NCBI GenBank assembly: GCA_001701165.1
Contig: DAAP01000012.1
Coordinates: forward strand, 1 to 64,000
Length of the DNA: 64,000 bases
DNA from: Bacteroidales bacterium H4
GTDB lineage: Bacteria; Bacteroidota; Bacteroidia; Bacteroidales; Muribaculaceae
Reading direction: 5' to 3'
The translations under genes were made by a program, and so were the position numbers. Below, in pieces: positions 26,305 to 35,761 of this stretch. Numbering within the stretch: position 1 is the stretch's first letter; each line of letters starts with the position of its first letter. The notes under the pieces were generated by a model that saw only the letters and a program-made list of their open reading frames with translations, was not told the DNA's origin and ran no database searches.

Positions 26305-27549
26305 CTACTCGCAATCTTGATACAAACGGCGGCGTAGGAAAAAACCGCGTGTACGCAATATAAACATGGCTGCGCCACCGGCTTGTATCGCTGCAGCCGT
26401 CCAAAAAGCTGCCGCATAGCCTGCATATTCGGCCAAGACACCACCGGCAAGCATTCCCACACCGACGCCCACATCCCAAGATATAAGTATAGAGGAGTTG
26501 GCCGTGCCACGCTGGTCATGTCTGGCCACCTTAATAAACATGTTCAAAAACGCCGGATACATTCGGCCGTTACCAAGCCCGATGAGCATTGCCGAAACAT
26601 AATACGCCCATTGTCCGGGGCTAAGCGCAAAAAGTGTGTATCCTACCGTAGAGACTAGCACGCCAAAGACACAATTGGCTGTTATGTGTCCATGTCGCAA
26701 AGAGCGCGAGCCCCATAGGCGAGACACAAAAAGTCCTGCGGCCAAAAGAGCAAAAAATATGCCGGTACCTCCCGTGATACCAAGCCTTTCCTTGGCATAT
26801 ATGGCGACATAACTACTCAAAATACCCCAGCAAAGGGCAAAAAAGCTGATATTGACAGCCATCATCCAAGCTCGCGTCAGAAAAAAGTGGTCAAGGCTGA
26901 GACGACGTTTACCGGGAACCGGTGGGCGCGACGGCATCTTCAGCGACATCGTGCACAACATCCCAAGAAATGCCGCGAAAAGAGCTATCCAAAACAACAG
27001 TACAAAATCGCCGGTAATATCATACAAATAAACCCCGGCAGATGGGGCTATGGCCATAGCCAGATTATTGCTCAGCCCATAATAACCTATGCCCTCGTTG
27101 CGCCGTTCGGACGGAAGGACATCTATGGCCGCAGTACTATTAGCCACCGTCGTCGCCCCGAAAGGCAAGCCGTGAAGCGTTCGCACTATGGCAAACATCA
27201 ACAACGTCCCGGCGGCTATGTACCCGGCAAAACATATAAAGAAAAAGAAAAAACATATCACCAAAACTCGTTTGCGGTCAAATGTGTCTACAATGAAACC
27301 GCTGAACGGACGTATAATTAGCGCAGCAATGACATAGCCGGACAATACTATCCCGATAGTGTCTTTGTCCGCATGGAACATATCCGAAAGATAAATAGGC
27401 AAAAGCGGCGTCAGAAGAAAGAACGCAAAAAACAGCAAGAAGTTGGAGCACATTAACTTGATGTAATTTGTATTCCATAATTTGCGAGACTCGGCAAGCA
27501 CACCGGATACTCCGAACACCATATCCTTGTCTATGACTTTCTTTCCCAT
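26305..27549 (-). CDS. MFS transporter
   Basis: 414 aa with 12 predicted membrane helices. The motif A region between helices 2 and 3 reads GFIVDTFDRKRVL, and SNNLAMAIAPSAGVYLYD lies in helix 5. Resembles arabinose-efflux/drug-efflux type MFS proteins; the substrate cannot be inferred. It has a perfect -7 box 60 bp upstream and a second, stronger promoter with an intervening terminator further up, so attenuation is possible. Confidence 0.9.
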   Translation of the reverse strand: MGKKVIDKDMVFGVSGVLAESRKLWNTNYIKLMCSNFLLFFAFFLLTPLLPIYLSDMFHADKDTIGIVLSGYVIAALIIRPFSGFIVDTFDRKRVLVICFFFFFICFAGYIAAGTLLMFAIVRTLHGLPFGATTVANSTAAIDVLPSERRNEGIGYYGLSNNLAMAIAPSAGVYLYDITGDFVLLFWIALFAAFLGMLCTMSLKMPSRPPVPGKRRLSLDHFFLTRAWMMAVNISFFALCWGILSSYVAIYAKERLGITGGTGIFFALLAAGLFVSRLWGSRSLRHGHITANCVFGVLVSTVGYTLFALSPGQWAYYVSAMLIGLGNGRMYPAFLNMFIKVARHDQRGTANSSILISWDVGVGVGMLAGGVLAEYAGYAAAFWTAAAIQAGGAAMFILRTRGFFLRRRLYQDCE

Positions 27550-27608
27550 TTGTACGCTATTATGTAGTTAGACGATTCTGCCAAAAATGCATCTGCGAAA
27601 AACATGGA

Positions 27609-27616
27609 CAAAGGTA
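27609..27616 (-). promoter_or_regulatory. -7 promoter element for the MFS gene
   Basis: On the minus strand this reads TACCTTTG, a full consensus match. Start expected near 27603, leader about 55 nt. No -33 box at normal spacing. Confidence 0.55.
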
Positions 27617-27798
27617 GCACATTTTTTTTGAAAGGAAGTAAAGGCAAGCCAAACGCTCTACGAAACCGCATTCTCCGATAATCTGCGTAATGACGCTACT
27701 TCTTAATCCGTAGAAAACTTTACCATTATCAACTGCCGAACAATGCCATACTTCATACCCTACACCACTTTCACATACAATTCGGCAAATATAAATAC

Positions 27799-27862
27799 AA
27801 AAAAAAATTACCCGTCATCACGACGCGTAATCTTCTTACCTTAAATCTAATACCATGAAAAA
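27799..27862 (-). ncRNA. Candidate small RNA or attenuated leader
   Basis: A strong minus-strand promoter (27868-27899) is followed within 30-60 nt by an intrinsic terminator at 27807-27831: ATTAC-G-CGTC, loop GTGAT, GACG-G-GTAAT, then a run of nine T. The predicted transcript is about 60 nt and holds no obvious coding region. It may be a free small RNA, or a leader that stops transcription before the MFS gene. Confidence 0.55.
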
Positions 27863-27867
27863 CTGTA

Positions 27868-27899
27868 CAAAGGTACAATCTATCAGCATTCTCACCAAA
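27868..27899 (-). promoter_or_regulatory. Consensus promoter of the candidate small RNA
   Basis: On the minus strand: TTTG (27899-27896), a 20-nt spacer, then TACCTTTG (27875-27868). Both boxes and spacing match the Bacteroidetes consensus. Confidence 0.7.
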
Positions 27900-28281
27900 T
27901 TTTCATAACCAAAAACGTCCACTTTTAACTTTATTTAATCAACACAGGCCAATAGACATAATAATTGAACGAATATTAACAACAAAAAACCTCAAAGTAA
28001 TAGTAAAACTACGTATCTCCGCAATAACATTTAATAAACCCCGGGAAGTTTTCACCCCCAAAAGGAAGCACACACAAAAAAAACAGGTAATTAGTTAAGA
28101 TGACATTATCCATCCGAATATGGCATACAACTATAACATACAATCATATTCCAATACCGATACGCACGACAAAGAAAAAGACACTGGCAAATGTACGTGT
28201 CTCCAAAGAAAGCACTTATTTTAACGCTAAAAGCCGGTTTTACTAATTCTTATTAAAAGTATTTGACGCAAAATTTAATTA
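27900..28281. other. AT-rich intergenic stretch
   Basis: About 380 bp, strongly A/T-rich, with no coding region or RNA structure I can support. A lone minus-strand TACATTTG at 28188-28195 lacks a -33 partner. Confidence 0.5.
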
Positions 28282-28315
28282 CGGAAATTTTTCCTAAATT
28301 TGTGGCAAATTTCCG
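28282..28315 (+). promoter_or_regulatory. nhaD promoter inside an inverted repeat
   Basis: TAAATTTG at 28295-28302 matches the -7 consensus. It lies between exact inverted repeats CGGAAATTT (28282-28290) and AAATTTCCG (28307-28315). The dyad would cover the promoter core and start site, a layout typical of a repressor operator. The leader to the ATG is about 85 nt. Confidence 0.6.
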
Positions 28316-28394
28316 CTGAAAGCATAAGCATACCGAAGTTTATTTACATAAAACAATCTTATAAACACAATTAACAACCCATAATCAAAGCATT

Positions 28395-29732
28395 ATGATT
28401 ACTGCTATGATAGCGTTATTTGTTCTGGGATACCTCGGAATAGCGCTGGAACACGTTCTAAAAATCAACAAAGCGACATTCGCTCTCCTGCTGTGCGTTC
28501 TATTGTGGACAATATACGCGCTCGTAGGACATGATCCGAATCTGGCATCTGATCTAACAACCGCTTTGGGTGACACTTGCGAGATTGTCGTTTTTCTCAT
28601 TGGAGCAATGACAATTGTCGAGCTCATAGACCGTTACGGCGGCTTCAATTACCTGGTAAGCCGAATCTCGGCACGAAGCAAGCGCGGATTACTATGGGTA
28701 ATGGCCTTTGTCGCTTTTTTCGTATCGGCACTTTTGGACAATATGACCACCACCATCATCATGGTGATGATGCTGCGCCGAATGATTGCAGACCAAAAAG
28801 AGCGTTGGACATTTGCCGCAGTAATCGTCATTGCCGCCAATAGTGGCGGAGTATGGTCACCCATAGGCGACATTACCACCATAATGCTATGGATGAAAAA
28901 TTGCGTAAGCTCCATTGACCTCATAGTCAATCTATTACTACCGGCATTAGCATCTATAGTCGTTCCGGTTCTCCTTGCATCGCGAACCATCGGCAAAGGT
29001 CCTCTGGAGCCGCTAAACTCACAAGACCCCCGCACCGGATATGTACTTAGCAAGCACCATCCCCGTCTGTCTCACTTCATTCTCGGATGTGGCGTTGCAG
29101 GGCTACTATTCGTGCCTATATTCAAGGCCATCACACACTTGCCACCGTATATGGGTATATTGATGTCGTTAAGCGTACTTTGGCTCATCACCGAAATCGT
29201 CGTATACCGCTATAAGTTGGACAAAAAGATGGAAGGACGCATTTCTCAAGTTGTACGCAACATCGACATGAGCACTATACTCTTCTTCCTCGGCATATTG
29301 TTGGCAGTACAGGCATTGCAACAGGCCGGAATACTCCGAGATGTATCGCAATGGCTTGACACGACATTTCATGAAGCGTATATCATCAACGGCATTATCG
29401 GCGTACTATCTTCAGTTATAGACAATGTTCCCTTGGTGGCGGCATGCATGAATATGTATCCCGTTGTCACCGACACCGCAGTGCAAGTAGCGTCAGATCC
29501 TGCATGGGCACAAGTTTTTGTCTCGGACGGGTTGTTCTGGCACCTGCTGACTTATTGTGCCGGCATTGGCGGTTCGCTCCTCATAATTGGCAGTGCTGCC
29601 GGCGTCGTTGCCATGAGCATCGAGAAGATACCCTTCATCTGGTATCTCAAACGCATTACTTGGATGGCTTTCCTCGGTTATCTTGCCGGCATACTCGTCC
29701 TATGGCTCGAGACATTCTTTATTACAATTTAG
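28395..29732 (+). CDS. nhaD: NhaD-type Na+/H+ antiporter
   Basis: 445 aa, 11-12 membrane helices of the ArsB/NhaD ion transporter superfamily. Diagnostic segments: GAMTIVELIDRYGGF, SALLDNMTTTIIMVMM and AANSGGVWSPIGDITT in the first half, and the repeated SSVIDNVPLVAA in the second. Exchanges sodium for protons at the inner membrane; it would work with the sodium pump NQR encoded further right. The promoter lies in a dyad. A very long perfect hairpin follows the gene. Confidence 0.92.
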   Translation: MITAMIALFVLGYLGIALEHVLKINKATFALLLCVLLWTIYALVGHDPNLASDLTTALGDTCEIVVFLIGAMTIVELIDRYGGFNYLVSRISARSKRGLLWVMAFVAFFVSALLDNMTTTIIMVMMLRRMIADQKERWTFAAVIVIAANSGGVWSPIGDITTIMLWMKNCVSSIDLIVNLLLPALASIVVPVLLASRTIGKGPLEPLNSQDPRTGYVLSKHHPRLSHFILGCGVAGLLFVPIFKAITHLPPYMGILMSLSVLWLITEIVVYRYKLDKKMEGRISQVVRNIDMSTILFFLGILLAVQALQQAGILRDVSQWLDTTFHEAYIINGIIGVLSSVIDNVPLVAACMNMYPVVTDTAVQVASDPAWAQVFVSDGLFWHLLTYCAGIGGSLLIIGSAAGVVAMSIEKIPFIWYLKRITWMAFLGYLAGILVLWLETFFITI

Positions 29733-29744
29733 CCACGTAGCATA

Positions 29745-29809
29745 TCGATACCGAAACAAGCGATGAGGCGGGTTCTAAAAGCCCGCCTCATCGCTTGTTT
29801 CGGTATCGA
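29745..29809. repeat. 28-bp perfect inverted repeat between convergent genes
   Basis: 29745-29772 is the exact reverse complement of 29782-29809, with a 9-nt loop TTCTAAAAG. No T run follows on either strand. It probably helps end transcripts of nhaD (plus) and tamB (minus), but it is longer and more perfect than usual intrinsic terminators. Confidence 0.85.
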
Positions 29810-29908
29810 AGATAGTCTAATATAAGGTAGTGTTTCAGTCAGTGTGTCTGAGTGAGAGTTGCTCAAGCCTGTAGTCCCAAGATAATGATACGTCATTGAC
29901 ATTTGCCG

Positions 29909-29937
29909 ACCGACACCCTGCAAGTCGGTGCTTTTTT
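29909..29937 (+). terminator. Intrinsic terminator, plus strand
   Basis: ACCGAC pairs with GTCGGT around a 9-nt loop, then GC and six T. It lies 100 bp beyond the 28-bp hairpin and just before the end of tamB. It would stop read-through from nhaD or end a short plus-strand RNA. Confidence 0.65.
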
Positions 29938-29949
29938 CGCACCTCTTAC

Positions 29950-32900
29950 TTACTCCTTCAAAACGGAGGCAGGACAACTCAACGTATCCGGCTCGGAATG
30001 CACGGCATCAATACTGTCAGTCTGCTGCTTTCGACTCGGACGGCGACGGAGGAAGTTGAACAACCGGTCAAAGTCTCGCCTATACATTATGCCAACTCCT
30101 TGCGTAGTCTGGGCCGTACGCAAGTAATAGTTTTGATCATTGTAGCGGTTGTATGCTTTCAAACGCCATACCCCGCTGGGAGTCAGCAGATATTCAATAT
30201 CAAAATCGCCTATGAACTGGTTTGTATTCAGCGATTTGTCTCGGTATCCAAAGTTACCGTTAAGCCGTAGGCGGTTGTTCAACAGGGTACTGCTTAACGC
30301 CACATCAAACTCCACATCCGAAAAGTCGCCGCGATCGCTACGTAGATTAGGCGCAATGGTCCAATTGTCGCTTAGTTTGCCAAGCATACTGCTAAGCTGG
30401 CTCGAAATGGTCGAAGACGCTACCGAGAACAAGTCACTGCCCTTGGTGGTAGACATATACTCCGGGGTATAAAACCTGTTGAGAGCCAACAGGTATATAA
30501 TTTGCCTATTCATCATCTCATCTGTAGAGACAATAGAACGAACCTTGCGGTAAATGTCTGAAGTGAGCGTCGGGAACTCCAAATCAAAGCCAATATCAGG
30601 CTGTCGCATGTCGCCGGAGACTTTCATCACGGCATTTACGGGGACATTTGTACGATTGAGATCCTTGTCCTGTAAAAATGATTCGTCAAGGTCACTCAAA
30701 TTGGCATTGACGCCATAAATGGCGTTTATATCAAGACGCGCATTATAAGGGTCGCCGGTAAAAGCCACCGAGCTGCCCTCCTTGATGGTGAAATCCTTAA
30801 CAATGATATCCTGTAGCGTAAAATTGTATGTCCCGTGCTCTATAGTGTAGGTGCCGTAAAGATGTAAGTCGTTGCCCGGAGTTACATATGTCATACGCAG
30901 GTTACCTCTTCCGTTGGACTTGATCTCGTCTCCACCGACAGGGTCCATCACAAGGTTTACCTTGGCTTGCGGCGTTATGTCCACCTGTATATCCATACTA
31001 TATGTCGATGGATTATCCTCATTGGCTTTGCGCATACGGCGCTGATACTCACGTATGACTGCGGGTACAGGGTCTACCTCCACAGGATCTGCGATTGCTC
31101 CGTTCTCTCGCTTCACCTGTTTTCGTCTGAATGTCAAGAATTTGTACTCCTCGGCATCAAGGCGATCCGAGAGCACGAAAGTGAATGTAGACCCCGAAGC
31201 CGTGGACATATTGACACCGATATTAACCATACCGGGACGCCCTGTCACAAATGCCGAGCCGTTGCCATATATACGACCATACCAATCCGGACTTATTGAT
31301 GGTGTAACATCATAGCTCAAAAAGTCGTGCGCATTGGTTACGGCAAAATCAAATTCCGGAGCTTTGAAATACGTGTGCTTCACCCATCCGCGCAAATCCG
31401 CCGTATGTCCATAGGAATCCTTGACCTTGATAGGCGGTATCTCAATAATGCCCGGCCGGATATGCACACTGTCAGTTGCATAGTACCAGGTATTGGTAAA
31501 ACCTATCTTTATTCCGAAGTTGTCTGCATATAGGTCGCCCTCGAGGTCTATAAACTTGAACGTTCCAAACAATCTGGCATGACCCGAAGCATAACCGGAC
31601 ACATCATCGGCAAAAGCCGACATGAAGGGTTTGAGAAATCCCACTTTGACTTTGGTGGCATCAATATTGATGTCAAGACCTTCGTTCATCGGGAAAATGT
31701 CGCCGTTGATGCGCGAATGTATACCGTTTTCGTCCACTACATCGGCATCGAGTGCCACGGCCATGCGCTCGGCATCCCATAATGCCTTGACATTAGCATC
31801 TCCCAATGTACAGTAGTTATACGAAATATCCTTGACGTGCAGATGATCGGCCGTGATAGTGCGATTGGCCCCCATAAGTCCGCGCGCCTGAATAGTGCCG
31901 GTGGCAATTCCGCCTATGAGCGCCTTGTTTATATCGAGTGTCTCGAAAATCTTAATCATTTCGATATGATCCAACTTGACGTTCATCACATCCTCTATGT
32001 CTGCCGAGGCAATTCCGTCTATCAAAATGCTTTGTGTGTCCGTACTCATCTTAAAGCCGTCTGCACGCACTCCATCTGCATTATACGTGATGGTAGAACG
32101 TGCTATGTTCCATATATCATCTCCGAAGGTGATGTTACACGGATTAAAATCAACGATAGCACATAGGCCTCGGGCATCTCGGTCTAATAGCGTTGAAAAA
32201 GCAATTTGGCCGTTAATGGGCTTCTCGCGCTCCAAGCTCCAATCAATATGGGTATCTATGCGTCCGCCGGCCGCACTGAGGTTAGCCACCACAGCCATTT
32301 CACCTTTCTTGGTGGGCATCTGCGTTGTGGCATATACTGTCGCCAGTCCTTCACCTCCATCGGCCGTTTCACCGGAGACATCTATCTGCATAGCCGTATT
32401 CTCGACAAGCTTCTCTCCGTTAAGCAAATACGGCGCATCCACAGCCATGGTCATACGATGGCTTGCATAATCCACCTCTCCGTCTATGGTCACCGGATAT
32501 ATCACTTGTACAGGTAGGCGTAGGAACCGCGACAATTTTTCGGCATCTGCCAATTCAAACTCATATGTAAACTTGTTATACCGTCCCGAGGCTATGTCCA
32601 TTTGTGCCCTTTCGTGCCATGTCGCATCCAAAAAAGCCGGAATAATATGCGAAAGGATGTCGCGGCATTCGCCGGCTATGGTCTGCAAATGTATTTGGCC
32701 GGAAAGCTGTCCCTTGAGAAAGTCGCTTTCGACACTCATTGTGACGGGTGAGGATGTATTGTCGGCACTCAAACGTATATTATCCAACTCTATGGAAGGT
32801 TTCTCGGGATGCTCGAAACGCAGCTTTTTCACCTGAACATACCCGTTGACCCATGTGTCAATGCGTCCTTGCAAGTCCGCTCCTATTTCGGCATTGAGCT

Positions 32901-34536
32901 TGTACCCTTCATATTTGTCAGAAACCCCGAGAGTCTGTAAATCTACATCCTGTATTGTGGCGGCAAGACTTAACGCCGGAGCCGAAGTGTCGTACGAACC
33001 TTCGATATTGGCAGCAATATTGCCGGCTTCGGTATTTGCCGTCAAATCGGCCACGAATGTACGGTCTAAATCGCTATTGCCTTGTACGACAATATCGTGA
33101 TACATCTGCCCATTCCACTCGATAGCGTCTATCTGCGCGGAAACATCGCCTGCAAAACTGCGATTGGAGCGTATAATATCAGCATCGATATCTATACTAC
33201 CCGTAAACTTGCCGAGACGAGCCTCAGCCATTACAAGTCCCAAATTAATGTCTTGAATGTCAACTGTCGCATTGGCCGTCAGACAATCAAAAGACTTGTC
33301 TTTTGCCGAGAGCGTACCATCTATTGACACAATGCCCACAGATGTACGAAGTATGGCATTCCCGTCAAAATTATGGCGATTACCGGAGGCATTTACATCC
33401 ATACGGACATTACCCAAGCGTGTAATATCGGCAAGTAATTTGGACGAAATGCCAAGCTGCGCCTTGTCAAGCATCGCAGCAACCTCTGCGGCACGTATAC
33501 TGCCCAACAAGTGCAAATCCTTACATCTGAGCGAATCAATATTGATCCGTCCTTGCATAGACAATGCAAGTCCCGGATGCGATATTTTGAAGGCGCTTAT
33601 CGTCAAGTCGGACAATGTGCCATATCCCTCGATAGCAAGGTCATAGTCATCCTTCATCGATTTCAAAGCCGGGACAAAGGGACTGAAATCCGAAGGCGTA
33701 ATGTGACTCCCGTCAAGCAACTTGAGTGTCACAGGAATACTTCGTCCAATGGTTTTGAGCTGCGAAACGCTGTCATACCTCAACTTGATGTCTCCAAGGC
33801 GCATATCCGTATTAGGCAATGACACGTCCAAACATTGTATTTCCAACGATTTGGGCGTATAATACACCGTGGTTGTCAGATTGTTCAATATAAAACCGGA
33901 AGCCTCCGTGGCAGACAAATGGTCAAGGCGAACTGCAATGCTGTCATTGCCGGCCATGGGCAACATTGCTGCAAGCTCCAAATTCTTTAGTCTAATATGA
34001 CGGGCATTAAACAAATTGGATGTTTGAGGCGCATTGAGAACATCGTAACGGATGTCACCATGGCGTATATCCACACTCCCGATGGACAATTGTATACGAC
34101 TCGGAGACTTCTTCTCTTGTTTCGGTTTCAAGCGTTTTATAATGCCGGCAATATTGAGTGGTGAATTGTCTGTGGCCTTATAAATATGAACTTTCAGACC
34201 ATCCACGGCGGCATAATCCACAGCAATACGACCTGTGCTCAGAAAGTAAGACAGTTCGAAACGTGCATCTATATCTTTTATTTCCAATGCTTTCTTCCCA
34301 AAGTCGTCTTCAACCGAAACATCCTCTATTGATATAGTGTTGAATGGTTCGAAGTATACCCCACCTACGGACACTTCCGTTCCCAAAAGCCGCGTAAGTT
34401 CGACCTCGGCGGCATGGCGCAGTCTTTCTTGTGCCCAGGGCGACGACATAGCCATATACAGCCCTATCGGTACCACCACACCAAGCAGTATGGCAGCAAC
34501 AATCAACGCGCGTATTATTCTATAGGCACGAATCAT
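29950..34536 (-). CDS. TamB/YtfN-like translocation and assembly module protein
   Basis: 1528 aa. A single N-terminal anchor (about residues 8-28) precedes a very long beta-rich periplasmic region, and the C-terminal 400 residues have the TamB (DUF490) character: FTLQDIIVKDFTIKEGSSV, DINAIYGVNANLSDL and the ending in the beta-rich GDFDIEYLLTPSGVWRLKAY. TamB-type proteins bridge inner and outer membranes and assist lipid transport or outer-membrane protein assembly with a TamA/TamL partner; a TamL-like gene starts at the right end of this window. A weak TAACTTCG at 34557-34564 may be its promoter. Confidence 0.9.
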   Translation of the reverse strand: MIRAYRIIRALIVAAILLGVVVPIGLYMAMSSPWAQERLRHAAEVELTRLLGTEVSVGGVYFEPFNTISIEDVSVEDDFGKKALEIKDIDARFELSYFLSTGRIAVDYAAVDGLKVHIYKATDNSPLNIAGIIKRLKPKQEKKSPSRIQLSIGSVDIRHGDIRYDVLNAPQTSNLFNARHIRLKNLELAAMLPMAGNDSIAVRLDHLSATEASGFILNNLTTTVYYTPKSLEIQCLDVSLPNTDMRLGDIKLRYDSVSQLKTIGRSIPVTLKLLDGSHITPSDFSPFVPALKSMKDDYDLAIEGYGTLSDLTISAFKISHPGLALSMQGRINIDSLRCKDLHLLGSIRAAEVAAMLDKAQLGISSKLLADITRLGNVRMDVNASGNRHNFDGNAILRTSVGIVSIDGTLSAKDKSFDCLTANATVDIQDINLGLVMAEARLGKFTGSIDIDADIIRSNRSFAGDVSAQIDAIEWNGQMYHDIVVQGNSDLDRTFVADLTANTEAGNIAANIEGSYDTSAPALSLAATIQDVDLQTLGVSDKYEGYKLNAEIGADLQGRIDTWVNGYVQVKKLRFEHPEKPSIELDNIRLSADNTSSPVTMSVESDFLKGQLSGQIHLQTIAGECRDILSHIIPAFLDATWHERAQMDIASGRYNKFTYEFELADAEKLSRFLRLPVQVIYPVTIDGEVDYASHRMTMAVDAPYLLNGEKLVENTAMQIDVSGETADGGEGLATVYATTQMPTKKGEMAVVANLSAAGGRIDTHIDWSLEREKPINGQIAFSTLLDRDARGLCAIVDFNPCNITFGDDIWNIARSTITYNADGVRADGFKMSTDTQSILIDGIASADIEDVMNVKLDHIEMIKIFETLDINKALIGGIATGTIQARGLMGANRTITADHLHVKDISYNYCTLGDANVKALWDAERMAVALDADVVDENGIHSRINGDIFPMNEGLDINIDATKVKVGFLKPFMSAFADDVSGYASGHARLFGTFKFIDLEGDLYADNFGIKIGFTNTWYYATDSVHIRPGIIEIPPIKVKDSYGHTADLRGWVKHTYFKAPEFDFAVTNAHDFLSYDVTPSISPDWYGRIYGNGSAFVTGRPGMVNIGVNMSTASGSTFTFVLSDRLDAEEYKFLTFRRKQVKRENGAIADPVEVDPVPAVIREYQRRMRKANEDNPSTYSMDIQVDITPQAKVNLVMDPVGGDEIKSNGRGNLRMTYVTPGNDLHLYGTYTIEHGTYNFTLQDIIVKDFTIKEGSSVAFTGDPYNARLDINAIYGVNANLSDLDESFLQDKDLNRTNVPVNAVMKVSGDMRQPDIGFDLEFPTLTSDIYRKVRSIVSTDEMMNRQIIYLLALNRFYTPEYMSTTKGSDLFSVASSTISSQLSSMLGKLSDNWTIAPNLRSDRGDFSDVEFDVALSSTLLNNRLRLNGNFGYRDKSLNTNQFIGDFDIEYLLTPSGVWRLKAYNRYNDQNYYLRTAQTTQGVGIMYRRDFDRLFNFLRRRPSRKQQTDSIDAVHSEPDTLSCPASVLKE

Positions 34537-34717
34537 CGTCAGTCGCTATTATTATACGAAGTTACACATTTTTTCGCTATTCCGGGAGATTGTGTAAAGA
34601 CAATCATGCGGTCATCATCCCTTTTTAAGTATTTTCTTATATTGTCCGACGTTCCCCCCGGATATCGACCGATATCGCAACGTATGATTATTTCTAAAAA
34701 AGCGCATAAAATACTTC

Positions 34718-35761
34718 TTAAAACTTAAGTTGCGAAAAGCGATGTTTCCCTTTTAAGTAGTATTGTACCAATATGTTGACGTGTGTATCTGTGCGTGCGT
34801 CCAGCAAGTCTGTCTCGGGATGTACCGTATATTCTCGCCGCATGTTCTTAAAGTCTCGATGAGCACGCAGAATTGCTCCGGCATTTTTGAAATCAAAGCC
34901 GGCGACAAACTTGCACCAGGCTATTGTATCAAGCAAACGACGACGAAACAATTTGCCGCGACGCGTACTATTCGGCAAATTTTTGTGTAACAACAACAGG
35001 TTGTTGCGAAAGTTCAGATATGTCTTCCGCGGATTGGACGCCGGCAACGACCCTCCGCCAAGATGGAATACGTGCGAAGTCGGCAATACAACAATGTCAT
35101 ATCCCGCAAGGTGAACACGCCAGCACAAATCTATTTCCTCCATGTGTGCAAAAAAACGCTCATCAAGGCCACCTACACGGACATACAGGTCGGTGCGTAT
35201 ACACAAGGCAGCACCCGTAGCCCAAAAAATCGGCATCTCTGTATCGTACTGGCCTTTGTCCGGCTCACAAGTACCGAATATGCGTCCGCGACAATAAGGA
35301 TAACCGTTGCGGTCTATCATGCCGCCACACGCACCGGCATACTCGAAGGTGTCCCGCCGAGTTTCACTTATGATTTTTGGTTGTACTGCACCCACCCGAG
35401 GATGAACATCAAGATACTTAACCAATGGCGCCAACCATCCGGAGGGTGTGCTGACATCGCTGTTAAGCAGCACCACGTATTCGTAATGCCCGTGCAAGGC
35501 TTCTATAGCGCGATTGTATCCGCCTGCATATCCATGGTTCTCATTGAAATATATCGTGTCTACCCGACCCGCGAACTCGGTCTCGAGCAATTGGCGAGAC
35601 CCATCCGTCGAACCGTTGTCTGCTACAACGACCCGTCCGAAAGCGGCATCCGTCCCGGAGACAACATCAGGCAAATAGCGCCGTAAAAGAGCCTCGCCGT
35701 TCCAATTAAGGATGATGACCGCGCATTTTGCACCGGTGACATTGTTTATGTTATTTGTCAT
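34718..35761 (-). CDS. GT2 family glycosyltransferase
   Basis: 347 aa from ATG 35761, which overlaps the stop of the upstream acyltransferase gene as ATGA; a longer reading from 35824 would lie inside that gene. GT-A fold features: AVIILNWNGEALL at the N-terminus, VVADNGSTDGS, LNSDVSTPSGW (the DxD-like site) and the acceptor-side FFAHMEEIDLCWR. Resembles rhamnosyltransferase-type enzymes of cell-surface glycan synthesis. No membrane helices. Translationally coupled to the LpxL-like gene, so a lipid-linked or surface glycan acceptor is plausible. Confidence 0.9.
   Translation of the reverse strand: MTNNINNVTGAKCAVIILNWNGEALLRRYLPDVVSGTDAAFGRVVVADNGSTDGSRQLLETEFAGRVDTIYFNENHGYAGGYNRAIEALHGHYEYVVLLNSDVSTPSGWLAPLVKYLDVHPRVGAVQPKIISETRRDTFEYAGACGGMIDRNGYPYCRGRIFGTCEPDKGQYDTEMPIFWATGAALCIRTDLYVRVGGLDERFFAHMEEIDLCWRVHLAGYDIVVLPTSHVFHLGGGSLPASNPRKTYLNFRNNLLLLHKNLPNSTRRGKLFRRRLLDTIAWCKFVAGFDFKNAGAILRAHRDFKNMRREYTVHPETDLLDARTDTHVNILVQYYLKGKHRFSQLKF

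Noticed and set aside
28188..28195. Minus-strand promoter TACATTTG in the nhaD upstream gap
   Set aside because: No -33 box at proper spacing and no gene or terminator that it would serve.
29909..29937. Resemblance of the terminator stem to the tracrRNA end
   Set aside because: Only a short GTCGGTGC plus T-run similarity; no cas genes or repeats in the window.
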